Below are positions 1 through 7,730 of a DNA stretch of 29,994 nt, in pieces. The stretch comes from an uncultured Actinomycetes bacterium (GTDB lineage: Bacteria > Actinomycetota > Actinomycetes > Nanopelagicales > Nanopelagicaceae): the NCBI GenBank assembly GCA_903939005.1, contig CAJAFH010000125.1:1-29994 (forward strand). Reading direction: 5' to 3'. The notes beneath the pieces are model-generated. The model made no database searches. It saw nothing but the letters and a program-made list of their open reading frames with translations, and was not told the origin of the DNA. The position numbers and the translations under genes are program-made. The stretch's first letter is position 1. Every line of letters starts with the position of its first letter.

Positions 1-1011
1 CAATTCCAAGAAAAATTCATTAGCGAATTTTGGAGCATTCTGACAACCTTTAGTTGGATGTGGGCCGCGTTAGCTGGATTTGTTTTCATGGTGACCGCAG
101 GTGTAACTTCCTATAAAAAAGCGCGCGCAAAATTAAGTTACGAAACCTGGTGGCTAATACACATCTCAACCTATGCCGCTATCGCACTTTCATTCATGCA
201 TCAAATTCTAAATGGCCCAATGTTTATCGGACATCCACTAAATCTTGGGTTCTGGATTATTCTGTATTCGGCAATGGTATTTAGTATTGTGTATTGGCGA
301 TTTGTTATACCAATTTATCGATCTCTACATCACGGCCTTCGAGTCGATCGGGTAGTTGTCGAAGCACCTGAAATAATTTCAGTAATCATGCGCGGTCGAA
401 ACCTGCAAACACTTGCTGCACAAGGTGGTCAATTCTTTGGGTGGCGCTTTTTAGCAAAAGGTCATGCTCTAGTTTCACACCCTTACTCACTATCAGCAGC
501 GCCTACCGCGCATTACCTGCGAATAACTGTTAAAGATTTAGGTGACCATTCTCGATCTGTGGCAGATCTAAAACCCGGAACCAGAGTCTTTGTGGAAGGC
601 CCATATGGTGCATTCACCGCAGGTCGTGCATCTCGCAAACATGTAGTGCTTATTGGTGGCGGAGTTGGAATTACACCAGTACGAGCGCTGATCGAAGAAT
701 TTCGTGGCAGCGTTCAGTTAGATGTGATTGTTCGGGCCTCTACCTCTAAGGACCTGGTTTTACACGAAGAAATGGATTATTTGGCTGCACAATCCGAAGG
801 ATCAATTCGAGTTCACTATCTGGTTGGCTCGCGCAAGATTCATCCAATGGATGCTAAATCACTGGTAGCACTAGTGCCGAGATTCGCTGATTCCGATATT
901 TACATTTGTGGCCCAGCTCCACTTGTAACCGCAGTTCGCGAAGCGGCTGAAAATTTAGGTGTCCCAAAGAATAGATTCCATGACGAAGCATTTGCTTTCC
1001 ACTCCGAATAA
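1..1011 (+). CDS. Ferric-reductase-like flavocytochrome, FAD/NAD(P)-binding (5' partial)
   Basis: The reading frame is open from base 1, so the gene starts upstream; the first ATG at 58 is internal. The visible N-terminal part has two hydrophobic helices with histidines (IHIST... and SFMHQ), as expected for haem ligands of a ferric reductase-like transmembrane domain. The C-terminal half is a ferredoxin-reductase module: an FAD-binding motif HPYSLS near base 478, a nucleotide-binding loop GGGVGITP near 655, and a terminal CGPAP motif near 909. The family passes electrons from NAD(P)H through FAD and membrane haem to an acceptor outside the membrane. The next genes encode an FMN_bind protein and ApbE, so the likely acceptor is a covalently flavinylated extracytoplasmic protein rather than only ferric iron. 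Confidence is high for the family and moderate for the partner. Confidence 0.85.
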   Translation, partial: QFQEKFISEFWSILTTFSWMWAALAGFVFMVTAGVTSYKKARAKLSYETWWLIHISTYAAIALSFMHQILNGPMFIGHPLNLGFWIILYSAMVFSIVYWRFVIPIYRSLHHGLRVDRVVVEAPEIISVIMRGRNLQTLAAQGGQFFGWRFLAKGHALVSHPYSLSAAPTAHYLRITVKDLGDHSRSVADLKPGTRVFVEGPYGAFTAGRASRKHVVLIGGGVGITPVRALIEEFRGSVQLDVIVRASTSKDLVLHEEMDYLAAQSEGSIRVHYLVGSRKIHPMDAKSLVALVPRFADSDIYICGPAPLVTAVREAAENLGVPKNRFHDEAFAFHSE

Positions 1012-1029
1012 AAAGAGCCGAGGTCTAAC

Positions 1030-1593
1030 ATGAAACGTTTTCTACTAATCGCCGCCGGCACAGTCGGTGGATTAGGTGCGGTTCTTTCCGTAACACCACC
1101 ACAACTAGGTGCGACAGATCTCGGTCTTGGTTTGGATATGGGAACTCTGACAACTGCTGAAACGCCTGCCCAAACGCCTACTGTTGTTCAAAATACTCCT
1201 GCTACGAGTGCGCCAACGCAGAGTGCAACTAATCCAAGCACAAATAATCCAACTGCTTCGACTCAAACTTCGGCACCAGTACCAGCACAAACTCAGGCCA
1301 CAACACCAACTGCTAATTCTATTAATGGAACTTTTACCGGCCCAGTCGTAGATGTGAGTTACGGAAATGTGCAAGTACAAATTACAGTTACCAATGGAAA
1401 AATTACAGATGCACAAGCTCTGATTGCACCAACTGGAAAAAATGATAAGTACACAAAAATGTCTCTTCCAACGCTGCGCCAACAAACTCTAGCTGCACAG
1501 TCGACTTCGATTCAGGGCGTATCAGGTGCCAGTTATACAACTTATGGTTGGCGTAAATCACTGCAAGGCGCAATGGTTAAAGCTGGTCTTTAA
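1030..1593 (+). CDS. Exported FMN-binding (FMN_bind) domain protein
   Basis: This 187-residue protein has three parts. An N-terminal hydrophobic signal or anchor follows MKRF. A long low-complexity linker rich in Thr, Pro, Gln, Ala and Ser spans about residues 40-95. A C-terminal FMN_bind domain spans about 98-187. The domain ends with SGASYT (residues 165-170), which fits the [ST]GA[ST]xT motif whose last threonine receives FMN through a phosphoester bond; here that is Thr170, codon at 1537. Such domains act as extracytoplasmic electron carriers. The gene is 18 nt after the flavocytochrome and 6 nt before apbE, which supports a three-protein redox relay. The start follows a purine-rich GAGG-type ribosome site. 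Confidence 0.85.
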   Translation: MKRFLLIAAGTVGGLGAVLSVTPPQLGATDLGLGLDMGTLTTAETPAQTPTVVQNTPATSAPTQSATNPSTNNPTASTQTSAPVPAQTQATTPTANSINGTFTGPVVDVSYGNVQVQITVTNGKITDAQALIAPTGKNDKYTKMSLPTLRQQTLAAQSTSIQGVSGASYTTYGWRKSLQGAMVKAGL

Positions 1594-1599
1594 AATCTA

Positions 1600-2346
1600 A
1601 TGCGCACCCAACATGAAATTGAAGTGTGGGGGACTGTCGTATTTATCGACGTCACCAGTGATATTGATATAGAGCCGGCAATTACTACGGTAAAACAGTA
1701 TGTTCAAAAGGTAGATGAACTTTTCTCTACCTATAAAGAAAGCTCAATAATTTCGCAATTACGCAGAGGCGAGATTGAAATTGAACACTGCCCACCAGAG
1801 GTTATTGAAGTCTGGGATTTATGCGCTTTTGTGAAAGAACTAACTGAAGGCGCATTTGATCCCTGGGCCGTGGCTGGTGGCTTTGATCCATCTGGACTTG
1901 TAAAAGGTTGGGCTGCTGATAACTGTGCTGAGATTTTGTTGGCAGCGGGTGCCGAACACATTCAAGTAAATGCAGCCGGTGATTTAGCGCTGCGCGGTGG
2001 ATTCACACCTGAGCAACCTTGGTCAATCGGGGTGGTTAATCCAGATAATCGTTTAGAGATATTACAAACTTTTGAAATTAGCGATGGCGCAATTGCCACC
2101 AGTGGCACTTTTGAGCGTGGAGCACATATCAATGATCCGCACACTGGCATGATCGCAATTGGTGCAAAATCAGCAACAGTAATTGGTCCCATTGGTGCAA
2201 TTGCTGATGCGCTAGCAACTGCGCTTATGGTTGCTGGTCGAGATGGCGCAGTTTGGTTCACAACTCCAGAGTTATCAGAGTATTCAGCTTGGGTGATTGA
2301 TCGCCATGAGAAGGTCGCTTGGAGCATTGGGCCAGCCACCGCATAA
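1600..2346 (+). CDS. apbE: FAD:protein FMN transferase ApbE
   Basis: ApbE moves FMN from FAD to a Thr or Ser of a target protein. Family motifs are visible: SGLVKGWAAD (usual GGIAKGYA.D), a Gly-rich NAAGDLALRGG, TSGTFERG, HINDPHTG, and a C-terminal ADALATALMVAG helix. At 248 residues it is shorter than many family members (about 300-350) because it lacks an N-terminal signal peptide or lipobox. An in-frame stop at 1591 rules out an upstream start. It may therefore act in the cytoplasm, as reported for some ApbE proteins, while its likely substrate, the FMN_bind protein just upstream, is exported. The 6-nt spacing suggests translational coupling. Confidence 0.9.
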   Translation: MRTQHEIEVWGTVVFIDVTSDIDIEPAITTVKQYVQKVDELFSTYKESSIISQLRRGEIEIEHCPPEVIEVWDLCAFVKELTEGAFDPWAVAGGFDPSGLVKGWAADNCAEILLAAGAEHIQVNAAGDLALRGGFTPEQPWSIGVVNPDNRLEILQTFEISDGAIATSGTFERGAHINDPHTGMIAIGAKSATVIGPIGAIADALATALMVAGRDGAVWFTTPELSEYSAWVIDRHEKVAWSIGPATA

Positions 2347-2353
2347 TTAGCCC

Positions 2354-2845
2354 ATGGTCGATACCACTGGTGGATTTACAAGCGCAGGTCTGCAATTAGA
2401 AGCCGACACGTTATTGCTGCCATCTCTATCGCAAAGTGAAGCAATTGAAATTGGCGAGATTGCTCATCAATTAGGACGTGATCGCGGTTTAGCTATCACG
2501 ATCGAAGTGCAATTAGGAAAATGGCCGGTATTTCATGTGGCTCTTCCAGGTACGAAACCAGAAAATGATAATTGGATTGCTCGTAAAGCTCGAGTAGTTC
2601 AGGTAACTGGTAACTCAACAATGCGCGAGCGAGTATTTTCTGAAGAGAATGGTTTTGATTGGTATTTAAAGAACGATTTATCTGAGGAATTACATGCAAT
2701 ACATGGTGGTGGATTGCCACTTAATGTGAACGGATTAGGATTAGCAGGAGTATTACTTATAAGTGGCTTGCCTCAAGTTCAAGATCATTTGCTTGGAGTT
2801 GAAGTAATTGCCGAGTTCTTAGCGCGAAAAGGTGAACAGCAGTGA
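2354..2845 (+). CDS. UPF0303 / haem-degrading-domain (GlcG/HbpS-like) protein
   Basis: This 163-residue protein matches the UPF0303 family (Haem_degrading fold, PF03928). It has an N-terminal helix with SEAIEIGEIAHQLG, a central strand LAITIEVQLGKWPVFHVALPG, a WIARKARVV segment and a Gly-rich stretch HGGGLPLNVNGLG followed by GVLLISGLPQVQDH. Members of the wider superfamily, such as HbpS, bind haem or iron; the exact role of UPF0303 proteins is not established. It sits 7 nt after apbE and overlaps the next GTG start by 4 nt, so it is co-translated with them. A link to the iron/flavin redox genes upstream is an inference from position. Confidence 0.75.
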   Translation: MVDTTGGFTSAGLQLEADTLLLPSLSQSEAIEIGEIAHQLGRDRGLAITIEVQLGKWPVFHVALPGTKPENDNWIARKARVVQVTGNSTMRERVFSEENGFDWYLKNDLSEELHAIHGGGLPLNVNGLGLAGVLLISGLPQVQDHLLGVEVIAEFLARKGEQQ

Positions 2846-3759
2846 GCATTTGGGTTTGTGGTGAAGTCTTAATTGACCTATTACCAGGCGACTCTGAACG
2901 CATTGCAATTGTGGGCGGCGGGCCAGCAAATACTGCCAAAGCACTTTCTCGCTTGGGACATGAAGTTCAATTCATTGATGGAATCTCAACCGATGCTTAT
3001 GGAAAATCAGCACGTGCCGAATTAATCCGCGATGGCGTCGGTTTAGATTTAGCGCTAACAAGTGATTTGCCAACTTGCACAGCAACAGTTTCATTAAGTA
3101 GCGATGGTTCTGCAAGCTATGAATTTTTAATTAACAACACTGCGACTTTTGCATTTAATAAATCTTGGTTACCTGATCCAGAAAAATATAAGCCAGAAGT
3201 TTTGCAGATCGGGACGCTAGTTACAATCATCGAGCCAGGTGCCTCTGTGCTTTACGACTGGGCAGTTCAAGTAAGTGAATTTGCGCCAATAGTCTTTGAT
3301 CCAAATATCAGAACAAGTGTGATGCCTGATCTAATTAAGTATCGTGATGAAGTTGAGAAATGGATCAAGATCAGCAGCGTAGTAAAATTCAGCGAAGACG
3401 ATATTGCTGCGCTGTATCCAAATGAAGATCCCATTGGAATTGCCAAAATCTGTATTGAAAAAGGTGTGCAATTAGTCGTGATAACACGAGGCGCAAACGG
3501 ATTAGTTGGTGTCACTACCGACGGCGTAGTTGAAGTTCCAGGCATAAAAGTTGCAGTTGTAGATACTGTTGGCGCAGGCGACACAGTGGGTGCGATAATT
3601 GTTGAAGCTGTAACCCAGATTGGTATCTTGAACTTAACTGGTTCGAAATTACGTGAAGTTTTACATCGCGCAGCAGTTGCGGCAGCGATTACCTGTTCTC
3701 GTGCTGGAGCTCAACCACCTCGCGCATTCGAACTAACTGAAGCACTCGAGCGGAAATAG
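2842..3759 (+). CDS. PfkB-family carbohydrate kinase (fructokinase-like)
   Basis: This 305-residue ribokinase-fold kinase starts at a GTG overlapping the previous stop (GTGA). The N-terminal signature GEVLIDLLPG, the substrate-side motif GGGPANTAKALSRLG (about residues 26-40) and the C-terminal DTVGAGDTVGA motif are all present; the Asp of GAGD is the expected catalytic base and the glycines form the anion hole. Such enzymes phosphorylate fructose or related sugars with ATP. The next gene is an aldose-1-epimerase-like protein, which supports sugar uptake and activation. The exact sugar cannot be read from the sequence. Confidence 0.85.
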   Translation: MSIWVCGEVLIDLLPGDSERIAIVGGGPANTAKALSRLGHEVQFIDGISTDAYGKSARAELIRDGVGLDLALTSDLPTCTATVSLSSDGSASYEFLINNTATFAFNKSWLPDPEKYKPEVLQIGTLVTIIEPGASVLYDWAVQVSEFAPIVFDPNIRTSVMPDLIKYRDEVEKWIKISSVVKFSEDDIAALYPNEDPIGIAKICIEKGVQLVVITRGANGLVGVTTDGVVEVPGIKVAVVDTVGAGDTVGAIIVEAVTQIGILNLTGSKLREVLHRAAVAAAITCSRAGAQPPRAFELTEALERK

Positions 3760-3760
3760 A

Positions 3761-4525
3761 ATGCAATTTATTGATGATGCTGAATTCCAAATAAATATTG
3801 ATTTAGATCAAGGTGCACGTATTGCCTCGCTGATTTGGCGAGATATGCAGTTCACTCTGCCATTCCGTGGCACCCCCGTAAATTACGGTTGGTACGGCAT
3901 GGGGCCTTGGGCTGGCCGTGTGCGCGATGGCTTAATTACGGGCGCTAATGGTCAAGAGCACCAATTGCCCCAAATCTTTGACCCACCGAATGCGCTGCAT
4001 GGTTATGGCTTTACTTCATCTTGGCAAGAAATCGGGCCAGGACGTTCGTTATTGCATTTACCCGCACCTTATGGCGGCGCGACTTTAGAACAAACAATTG
4101 AAGTATTAGATGATGCAATTCGCTGGTCACTTGAATACGAACCAGGTGATTGTGATTTGCCGGCTTGGTTAGGTTTACATCCTTGGTTTGCTCGCGACTT
4201 AGATCGTGGCGGCAGCGCGGTAATTGATTTTTCCGCAAATAAAATGTTGCAACGTGGTTCAGATGGCCTACCAACTGGCGAATTAGTTAAGCCGTCACCA
4301 GAACCTTGGGACGATGCTTTCACTGGAATTATTGGAACCCCAGCAATCATTTGGGAAGATGTAGCGCGCATAGATATTGAGTGCGATGCACCTTGGTGGG
4401 TTGTTTACAGCGAAGATGCTGAAGGAGTTTGTATCGAACCACAAACTGCGCCACCTGATGCAGCGAATCTAGGAATTACTGGCGAGCACTACATCGAAGC
4501 GTTATTTGTTTTCACCGAAGAATAA
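3761..4525 (+). CDS. Aldose 1-epimerase (galactose mutarotase) family protein
   Basis: This 254-residue protein has the galactose mutarotase-like beta-sandwich signatures. PWAGRVRDG matches the usual N-R-I segment, NALHGYG carries one conserved His, GLHPWF carries the expected catalytic acid His, and CIEPQTAPPD carries the expected catalytic Glu. The family interconverts alpha and beta anomers of aldoses. It begins 1 nt after the kinase stop, so the two are translationally coupled. It is shorter than GalM (about 340 residues) and closer to the short aldose-1-epimerase group. The sugar is unknown. Confidence 0.85.
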   Translation: MQFIDDAEFQINIDLDQGARIASLIWRDMQFTLPFRGTPVNYGWYGMGPWAGRVRDGLITGANGQEHQLPQIFDPPNALHGYGFTSSWQEIGPGRSLLHLPAPYGGATLEQTIEVLDDAIRWSLEYEPGDCDLPAWLGLHPWFARDLDRGGSAVIDFSANKMLQRGSDGLPTGELVKPSPEPWDDAFTGIIGTPAIIWEDVARIDIECDAPWWVVYSEDAEGVCIEPQTAPPDAANLGITGEHYIEALFVFTEE

Positions 4526-4546
4526 AATAAGGAATAGGAAGATAAA

Positions 4547-5899
4547 TTGATCAACCGTAACCATCTGGCGAAATTAACTGCCCACGAAGAAGAGCGTTTT
4601 CTAAAGTTGCATCCAAAAAGTGGCGAGCTCTTTGAAAAGGCAAAAAAGTCAATGCCCGGTGGAGTTCCGATGTCCTGGATGGCTAAGTGGCCTGGCGCAT
4701 ATCCTGTCTTTATTGATCAAGCAAAAGGTGCGCGCTTTACCGATGTTGATGGCAATTCGTATATTGATTTTTGTTTAGGCGATACCGGTTCCATGACTGG
4801 CCATTCACCAGATGCGACAGTTGCAGCGATTCGCGAGCAAGCCGGCAAAGGAATTACCGCGATGCTGCCAACAGCTGATGCTGCAATTGTCTCGGCTGAA
4901 CTAGCTAACCGATTTGGTTTGCCATTGTGGCAATTTACGGTCTCAGCCACAGACGCTAATCGCCATGTAATCCGCTATTCCCGCTTACTTACTGGCCGCT
5001 CAAAGATCGTGGTTATTGATCGCTGTTATCACGGTTCTGTCGATGAAACTTTTGCCACCTTAGATACAAATGGAAATACCGTAGCGCGCGAAGGAAATAT
5101 TGGCGCACCTGTGGCACTTGATCACACAACTCGGGTTGTTGAATTCAACGATATTGCTGGCATGGAAAAAGCATTGGCACACGGTGATATTGCAGCAATT
5201 TTGATGGAACCTGCGATGACAAATGTCGGAATTGTTCTACCACAAGCTGGATATCTAGAAGCGGTACAAGAACTCGCAAAGAAGTACGGCACTATTTTAA
5301 TTATCGACGAAACTCACACAATTTCAGTTGGCCCGGGTGGAATGACTGCAGACCGCGGATTAAAACCAGACTTTCTAACTATTGGTAAAGCTATTGGCGG
5401 CGGAATTCCGACTGGCACTTTCGGAATGACTCAAGCGATTGCAGATTCCATCAAAAAGATGGTTGAGCTAGAAATTATTGATACCGGTGGAATTGGCGGT
5501 ACGTTGGCTGGAAATGCTCTTTCACTCGCTGCGATGCGCGCAACACTGACTCATGTTCTTACTAAAGAAAATTTTGATCGCATGATTGATCTGGGCACTC
5601 GTTGGTCTGATGGCGTAGATGCTGCGATTAATGAATTTGATTTGCCTTGGAGCTGCAATCGTTTAGGCGCACGTGGTGAATACATATTTGGCAAAGTCGC
5701 ACCAGTAACAGGGGCCGATGCAAATAATTCTGGCGATTTCGAATTAGAGCAGTACCTGCACTTGCGGATGTTAAATGATGGTTTCTTGATCACGCCATTT
5801 CATAACATGGCCTTGATGTGTCCTGATACTACGAGCGCCGATGTTGATGCCCACACAGCAGCATTTCGAAAAATGTGTGCTGAGTTAGTTGAAGCCTAA
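4547..5899 (+). CDS. Class III aminotransferase (glutamate-1-semialdehyde aminomutase-like)
   Basis: This 450-residue PLP enzyme starts at TTG, chosen because a good purine-rich ribosome site (GGAATAGGA, 4531-4539) lies at the right distance. The PLP lysine is Lys281 in TIGKAIGGG. Other fold-type I marks are RCYHGSVDETFAT and the phosphate-binding GGTLAGN. The Asp that contacts the pyridine nitrogen lies in IDETHT, which differs from the common DEV.TGFR of true HemL, so a haem-precursor role is doubtful. It is more likely an amino acid or amino sugar transaminase or racemase of this superfamily. It follows the sugar genes by 21 nt, and its 3' end overlaps the convergent mshD-like gene by 15 nt. 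Confidence 0.8.
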   Translation: MINRNHLAKLTAHEEERFLKLHPKSGELFEKAKKSMPGGVPMSWMAKWPGAYPVFIDQAKGARFTDVDGNSYIDFCLGDTGSMTGHSPDATVAAIREQAGKGITAMLPTADAAIVSAELANRFGLPLWQFTVSATDANRHVIRYSRLLTGRSKIVVIDRCYHGSVDETFATLDTNGNTVAREGNIGAPVALDHTTRVVEFNDIAGMEKALAHGDIAAILMEPAMTNVGIVLPQAGYLEAVQELAKKYGTILIIDETHTISVGPGGMTADRGLKPDFLTIGKAIGGGIPTGTFGMTQAIADSIKKMVELEIIDTGGIGGTLAGNALSLAAMRATLTHVLTKENFDRMIDLGTRWSDGVDAAINEFDLPWSCNRLGARGEYIFGKVAPVTGADANNSGDFELEQYLHLRMLNDGFLITPFHNMALMCPDTTSADVDAHTAAFRKMCAELVEA

Positions 5900-6355
5900 T
5901 TTCTTATAAAGAATAAGAGCGGCATGATTATCGGCATCAACATAGAGCATTGATTCCTTGATCTCTTTACTCTGGAAATAGCGTAGAGCGGTAAGCATTA
6001 AAGCTTTGCCCAGCCCAGAGCTATGAGCAGCTGGGTTTACGCCAATTACATAAATCTCACCGATTGGACCTTCATTTACTCGGTCATGATGGATTTTAGT
6101 CCAGCAAAAACCAACTATTTTGCCGTTCTCGCGGGCCAGAAAAAAGCCATCGGCAGCAAACCAGCTCTCTTTCATGCGATTAGTTAAATCCTGCATTACC
6201 CAATCGCCTTGATCTGGGTGAGCAACAAAGATTTTGTTATTCAGCGCTAACCATTCATCGGAATCAGCCGGACTAAATGTAGATATCTCGGCAGAAGTAA
6301 TTGGTTCTGGAAATTGCGCAACAAGTGAGCGGTGCAATTTTAGAATTGTGCGCAC
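5885..6355 (-). CDS. mshD: MshD-like GNAT acetyltransferase, C-terminal domain only
   Basis: Mycothiol synthase (MshD) acetylates Cys-GlcN-Ins in the last step of mycothiol synthesis. This 156-residue protein aligns by eye with the C-terminal half of the usual 300-residue two-domain enzyme. It shows a linker strand (ILKLHRSL), the segment NNKIFVAHPDQGDW, WFAADGFFLA, GFCWTKIH, the acetyl-CoA loop VNPAAHSSGLGKAL and the final LYVDADNHAALILYKKLGF. The N-terminal GNAT domain is absent. The start is a GTG 2 nt after the glnR stop, so it is translationally coupled to glnR. The glnR-mshD neighbourhood matches the order I recall from mycobacteria. It could be a working mycothiol synthase or another GNAT enzyme. 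Confidence 0.75.
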   Translation of the reverse strand: MRTILKLHRSLVAQFPEPITSAEISTFSPADSDEWLALNNKIFVAHPDQGDWVMQDLTNRMKESWFAADGFFLARENGKIVGFCWTKIHHDRVNEGPIGEIYVIGVNPAAHSSGLGKALMLTALRYFQSKEIKESMLYVDADNHAALILYKKLGFN

Positions 6356-6357
6356 AA

Positions 6358-7071
6358 CTAAATCCGTTCAGTGACTTGAGCATCTTTCATGGCGCTAGTT
6401 ACAGTAAAGCGATATCCCACATTTCGCACGGTGCCGATAATTGCTTCATGCTCAGGACCAAGTTTTGAACGAAGTCGTCTGATATGCACATCAACTGTGC
6501 GGGTGCCGCCGAAATAATCGTATCCCCAAATTTCTTGTAACAGCTGGGCTCTCGTAAATACGCGACCAGGATGCTGAGCTAAAAATTTCAAAAGCTCAAA
6601 TTCTTTAAAAGTTAAATCTAGAGCACGACCTTTAATGCGCGCGGTGTAACTATTTTCATCAATTGAAACCTCACCAGTTCTAATTTCACCAGAACCTGGA
6701 TCATTTTCGGCAAGTTGTGCTGCGTATTCACCAATTGCAATTCGAATACGCGCATCCACTTCGGCAGGTCCAGCAGTATCAAGAATTACATCGTCAATGC
6801 CCCATTCGGCACTAAGAGCTGACAAGCCACCTTCAGTTGTTATAACAACAACTGGTGCGCCTGAACCAGTGGTATGAAGCAACTTCGCTAAATTTTTAGC
6901 AGCTGGAATATCACGACGTGCATCTAGTAATAAAATATCTGCCTCGGGTACATCAATTAAAACACTTGCTTCGGCTGGGACAATTTTTACCTGATGTTGC
7001 AACAAAGCTAGAGATGGCAGAACTTCAGCGCTCGCGCCTAGAGTGTTTGTAAGTAACAAAACTCTTGCCAT
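6358..7071 (-). CDS. glnR: GlnR-type orphan OmpR-family response regulator
   Basis: GlnR is the global nitrogen regulator of actinobacteria. This 237-residue protein has a receiver-like domain (about 1-115) with Asp50 in LLLDARRD. A short linker precedes a winged-helix domain (about 130-228) containing [40 protein letters not shown] and a C-terminal TVRNVGYRF wing. The GlnR-specific phrases [26 protein letters not shown] and LDTAGPAEV are clear. No histidine kinase is adjacent, as expected for this orphan regulator. The ATG is preceded on the minus strand by GGGTGAG, a plausible ribosome site. It is divergent from the thioredoxin gene and co-directional with mshD. Confidence 0.92.
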   Translation of the reverse strand: MARVLLLTNTLGASAEVLPSLALLQHQVKIVPAEASVLIDVPEADILLLDARRDIPAAKNLAKLLHTTGSGAPVVVITTEGGLSALSAEWGIDDVILDTAGPAEVDARIRIAIGEYAAQLAENDPGSGEIRTGEVSIDENSYTARIKGRALDLTFKEFELLKFLAQHPGRVFTRAQLLQEIWGYDYFGGTRTVDVHIRRLRSKLGPEHEAIIGTVRNVGYRFTVTSAMKDAQVTERI

Positions 7072-7109
7072 TTGCGCTCACCCGCTTCCAGTTGCGTTCT
7101 AGGTGTTAA

Positions 7110-7538
7110 GTGGCACAGACTACTCTCGTGAAATCTTTCCTACCAATTCTTATCGTGCTCGGGGCTGCTACTGCTTACGGCCTCTGGTATCAAAAGTCAC
7201 GGGGAAAGATTCAAGCCAAAGCCATCTCTGGCAAGGCTTTAACATCAGCAATAATCGGGGGCGAACTTGGCTCACGGGCTACCTTGGTGCAATTTTCTTC
7301 AGCCTTTTGCACACCTTGCCGGGCAACTCGCACGCTGCTTGAAAACGTTGTTACCGAACTAAACGATGTGCGACATGTCGAGATCGATGCTGAAACAAAT
7401 TTGGAATTAGTGCGTAAGTTAGATATTCGCTCGACCCCAACCACGCTAATTCTGAATAACTATGGCGTTGAAGTAGGGCGAGCTGTTGGTGCTCCTAAGC
7501 GTGACCAAGTCCTGGCCGCACTCGCAGCCATTAAGTGA
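7110..7538 (+). CDS. Membrane-anchored thioredoxin-fold protein (ThiX-like)
   Basis: This 142-residue protein has one N-terminal hydrophobic helix (about residues 8-27), a linker, then a thioredoxin fold with the active site CTPC (Cys67, Cys70) and a cis-Pro segment RSTPTTLIL. It likely reduces or oxidises disulfides at the membrane. The chosen GTG has an AGGTG ribosome site 4 nt upstream. A GTG at 7128, preceded by a -10-like CAGACT and 6 nt, would give a shorter MKSFLPIL start and cannot be excluded. The DUF4395 gene follows after the leader peptide; this pair is commonly adjacent in actinobacteria. Confidence 0.85.
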   Translation: MAQTTLVKSFLPILIVLGAATAYGLWYQKSRGKIQAKAISGKALTSAIIGGELGSRATLVQFSSAFCTPCRATRTLLENVVTELNDVRHVEIDAETNLELVRKLDIRSTPTTLILNNYGVEVGRAVGAPKRDQVLAALAAIK

Positions 7539-7582
7539 CACTTGCAAGTAACTCGCAATTAGGCTTTTTTGCGTAGCCTCTT

Positions 7583-7588
7583 TACTCT
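7583..7588 (+). promoter_or_regulatory. -10 box TACTCT for the leaderless leader peptide
   Basis: TACTCT fits TANNNT and is followed by exactly 6 nt and then the ATG at 7595. This is the spacing of leaderless actinobacterial transcripts. No usable ribosome site precedes this ATG: the AGGA at 7590-7593 is only 1 nt away. Confidence 0.6.
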
Positions 7589-7594
7589 TAGGAC

Positions 7595-7678
7595 ATGTCT
7601 TTCGCCCTCGATAGCTTCTTTACCAAGCGTCGCGTACTTGATTACGGACGTTTAGCTGTCTCGTTGTGTAGTAACTAA
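7595..7678 (+). CDS. 27-residue cysteine-type leader peptide upstream of DUF4395
   Basis: This short frame encodes 27 residues. The C-terminal part, TKRRVLDYGRLAVSLC then Ser-Asn-stop, fits the actinobacterial leader-peptide pattern RR.(L/V)D..R(L/V)...(L)C, which I know from small frames upstream of sulfur-metabolism genes. There they act as cysteine-responsive attenuators. The Cys codon is TGT at 7667-7669, two codons before the stop triplet's preceding Asn. It is predicted to be leaderless, has its own -10 box, and ends inside a hairpin (7663-7711) just before the ribosome site of DUF4395. Its function as a sensor is an inference; the pattern and structure are seen directly. Confidence 0.7.
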   Translation: MSFALDSFFTKRRVLDYGRLAVSLCSN

Positions 7679-7711
7679 AACTTATAATTCCCAGTTTTAG
7701 TAACCCACAAC
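7663..7711 (+). promoter_or_regulatory. Attenuator-type hairpin overlapping the leader peptide stop
   Basis: A perfect 9-bp stem pairs 7674-7682 (ACTAAAACT) with 7693-7701 (AGTTTTAGT) around a 10-nt loop. It extends through a 1x1 mismatch and 2 bp (7671-7672 with 7703-7704), then a small internal loop, to 6 more bp (GTTGTG 7663-7668 with CACAAC 7706-7711). The 5' side holds the Cys codon and the stop of the leader peptide. The ribosome site of DUF4395 (GTAGGA, 7720-7725) starts 8 nt after the stem. No U-run follows, so it is not an intrinsic terminator. Confidence 0.6.
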
Positions 7712-7730
7712 AAAGAGAAGTAGGAAACAA

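Noticed and set aside
1141..1320. Possible tandem repeat in the FMN_bind gene
   Set aside because: It is a low-complexity Thr/Pro/Gln linker without a regular repeat unit.
2831..2837. GGTGAAC match to a PHO-box unit
   Set aside because: It lies inside the UPF0303 coding sequence with no 11-bp neighbour and is expected by chance.
7540..7549. Palindrome ACTTGCAAGT after the thioredoxin gene
   Set aside because: Too short to be a terminator stem by itself and without a clear T-run directly after it.
7663..7711. Intrinsic terminator at the leader-peptide hairpin
   Set aside because: No U-run follows the stem; the sequence after it is CA-rich and leads into a ribosome site.
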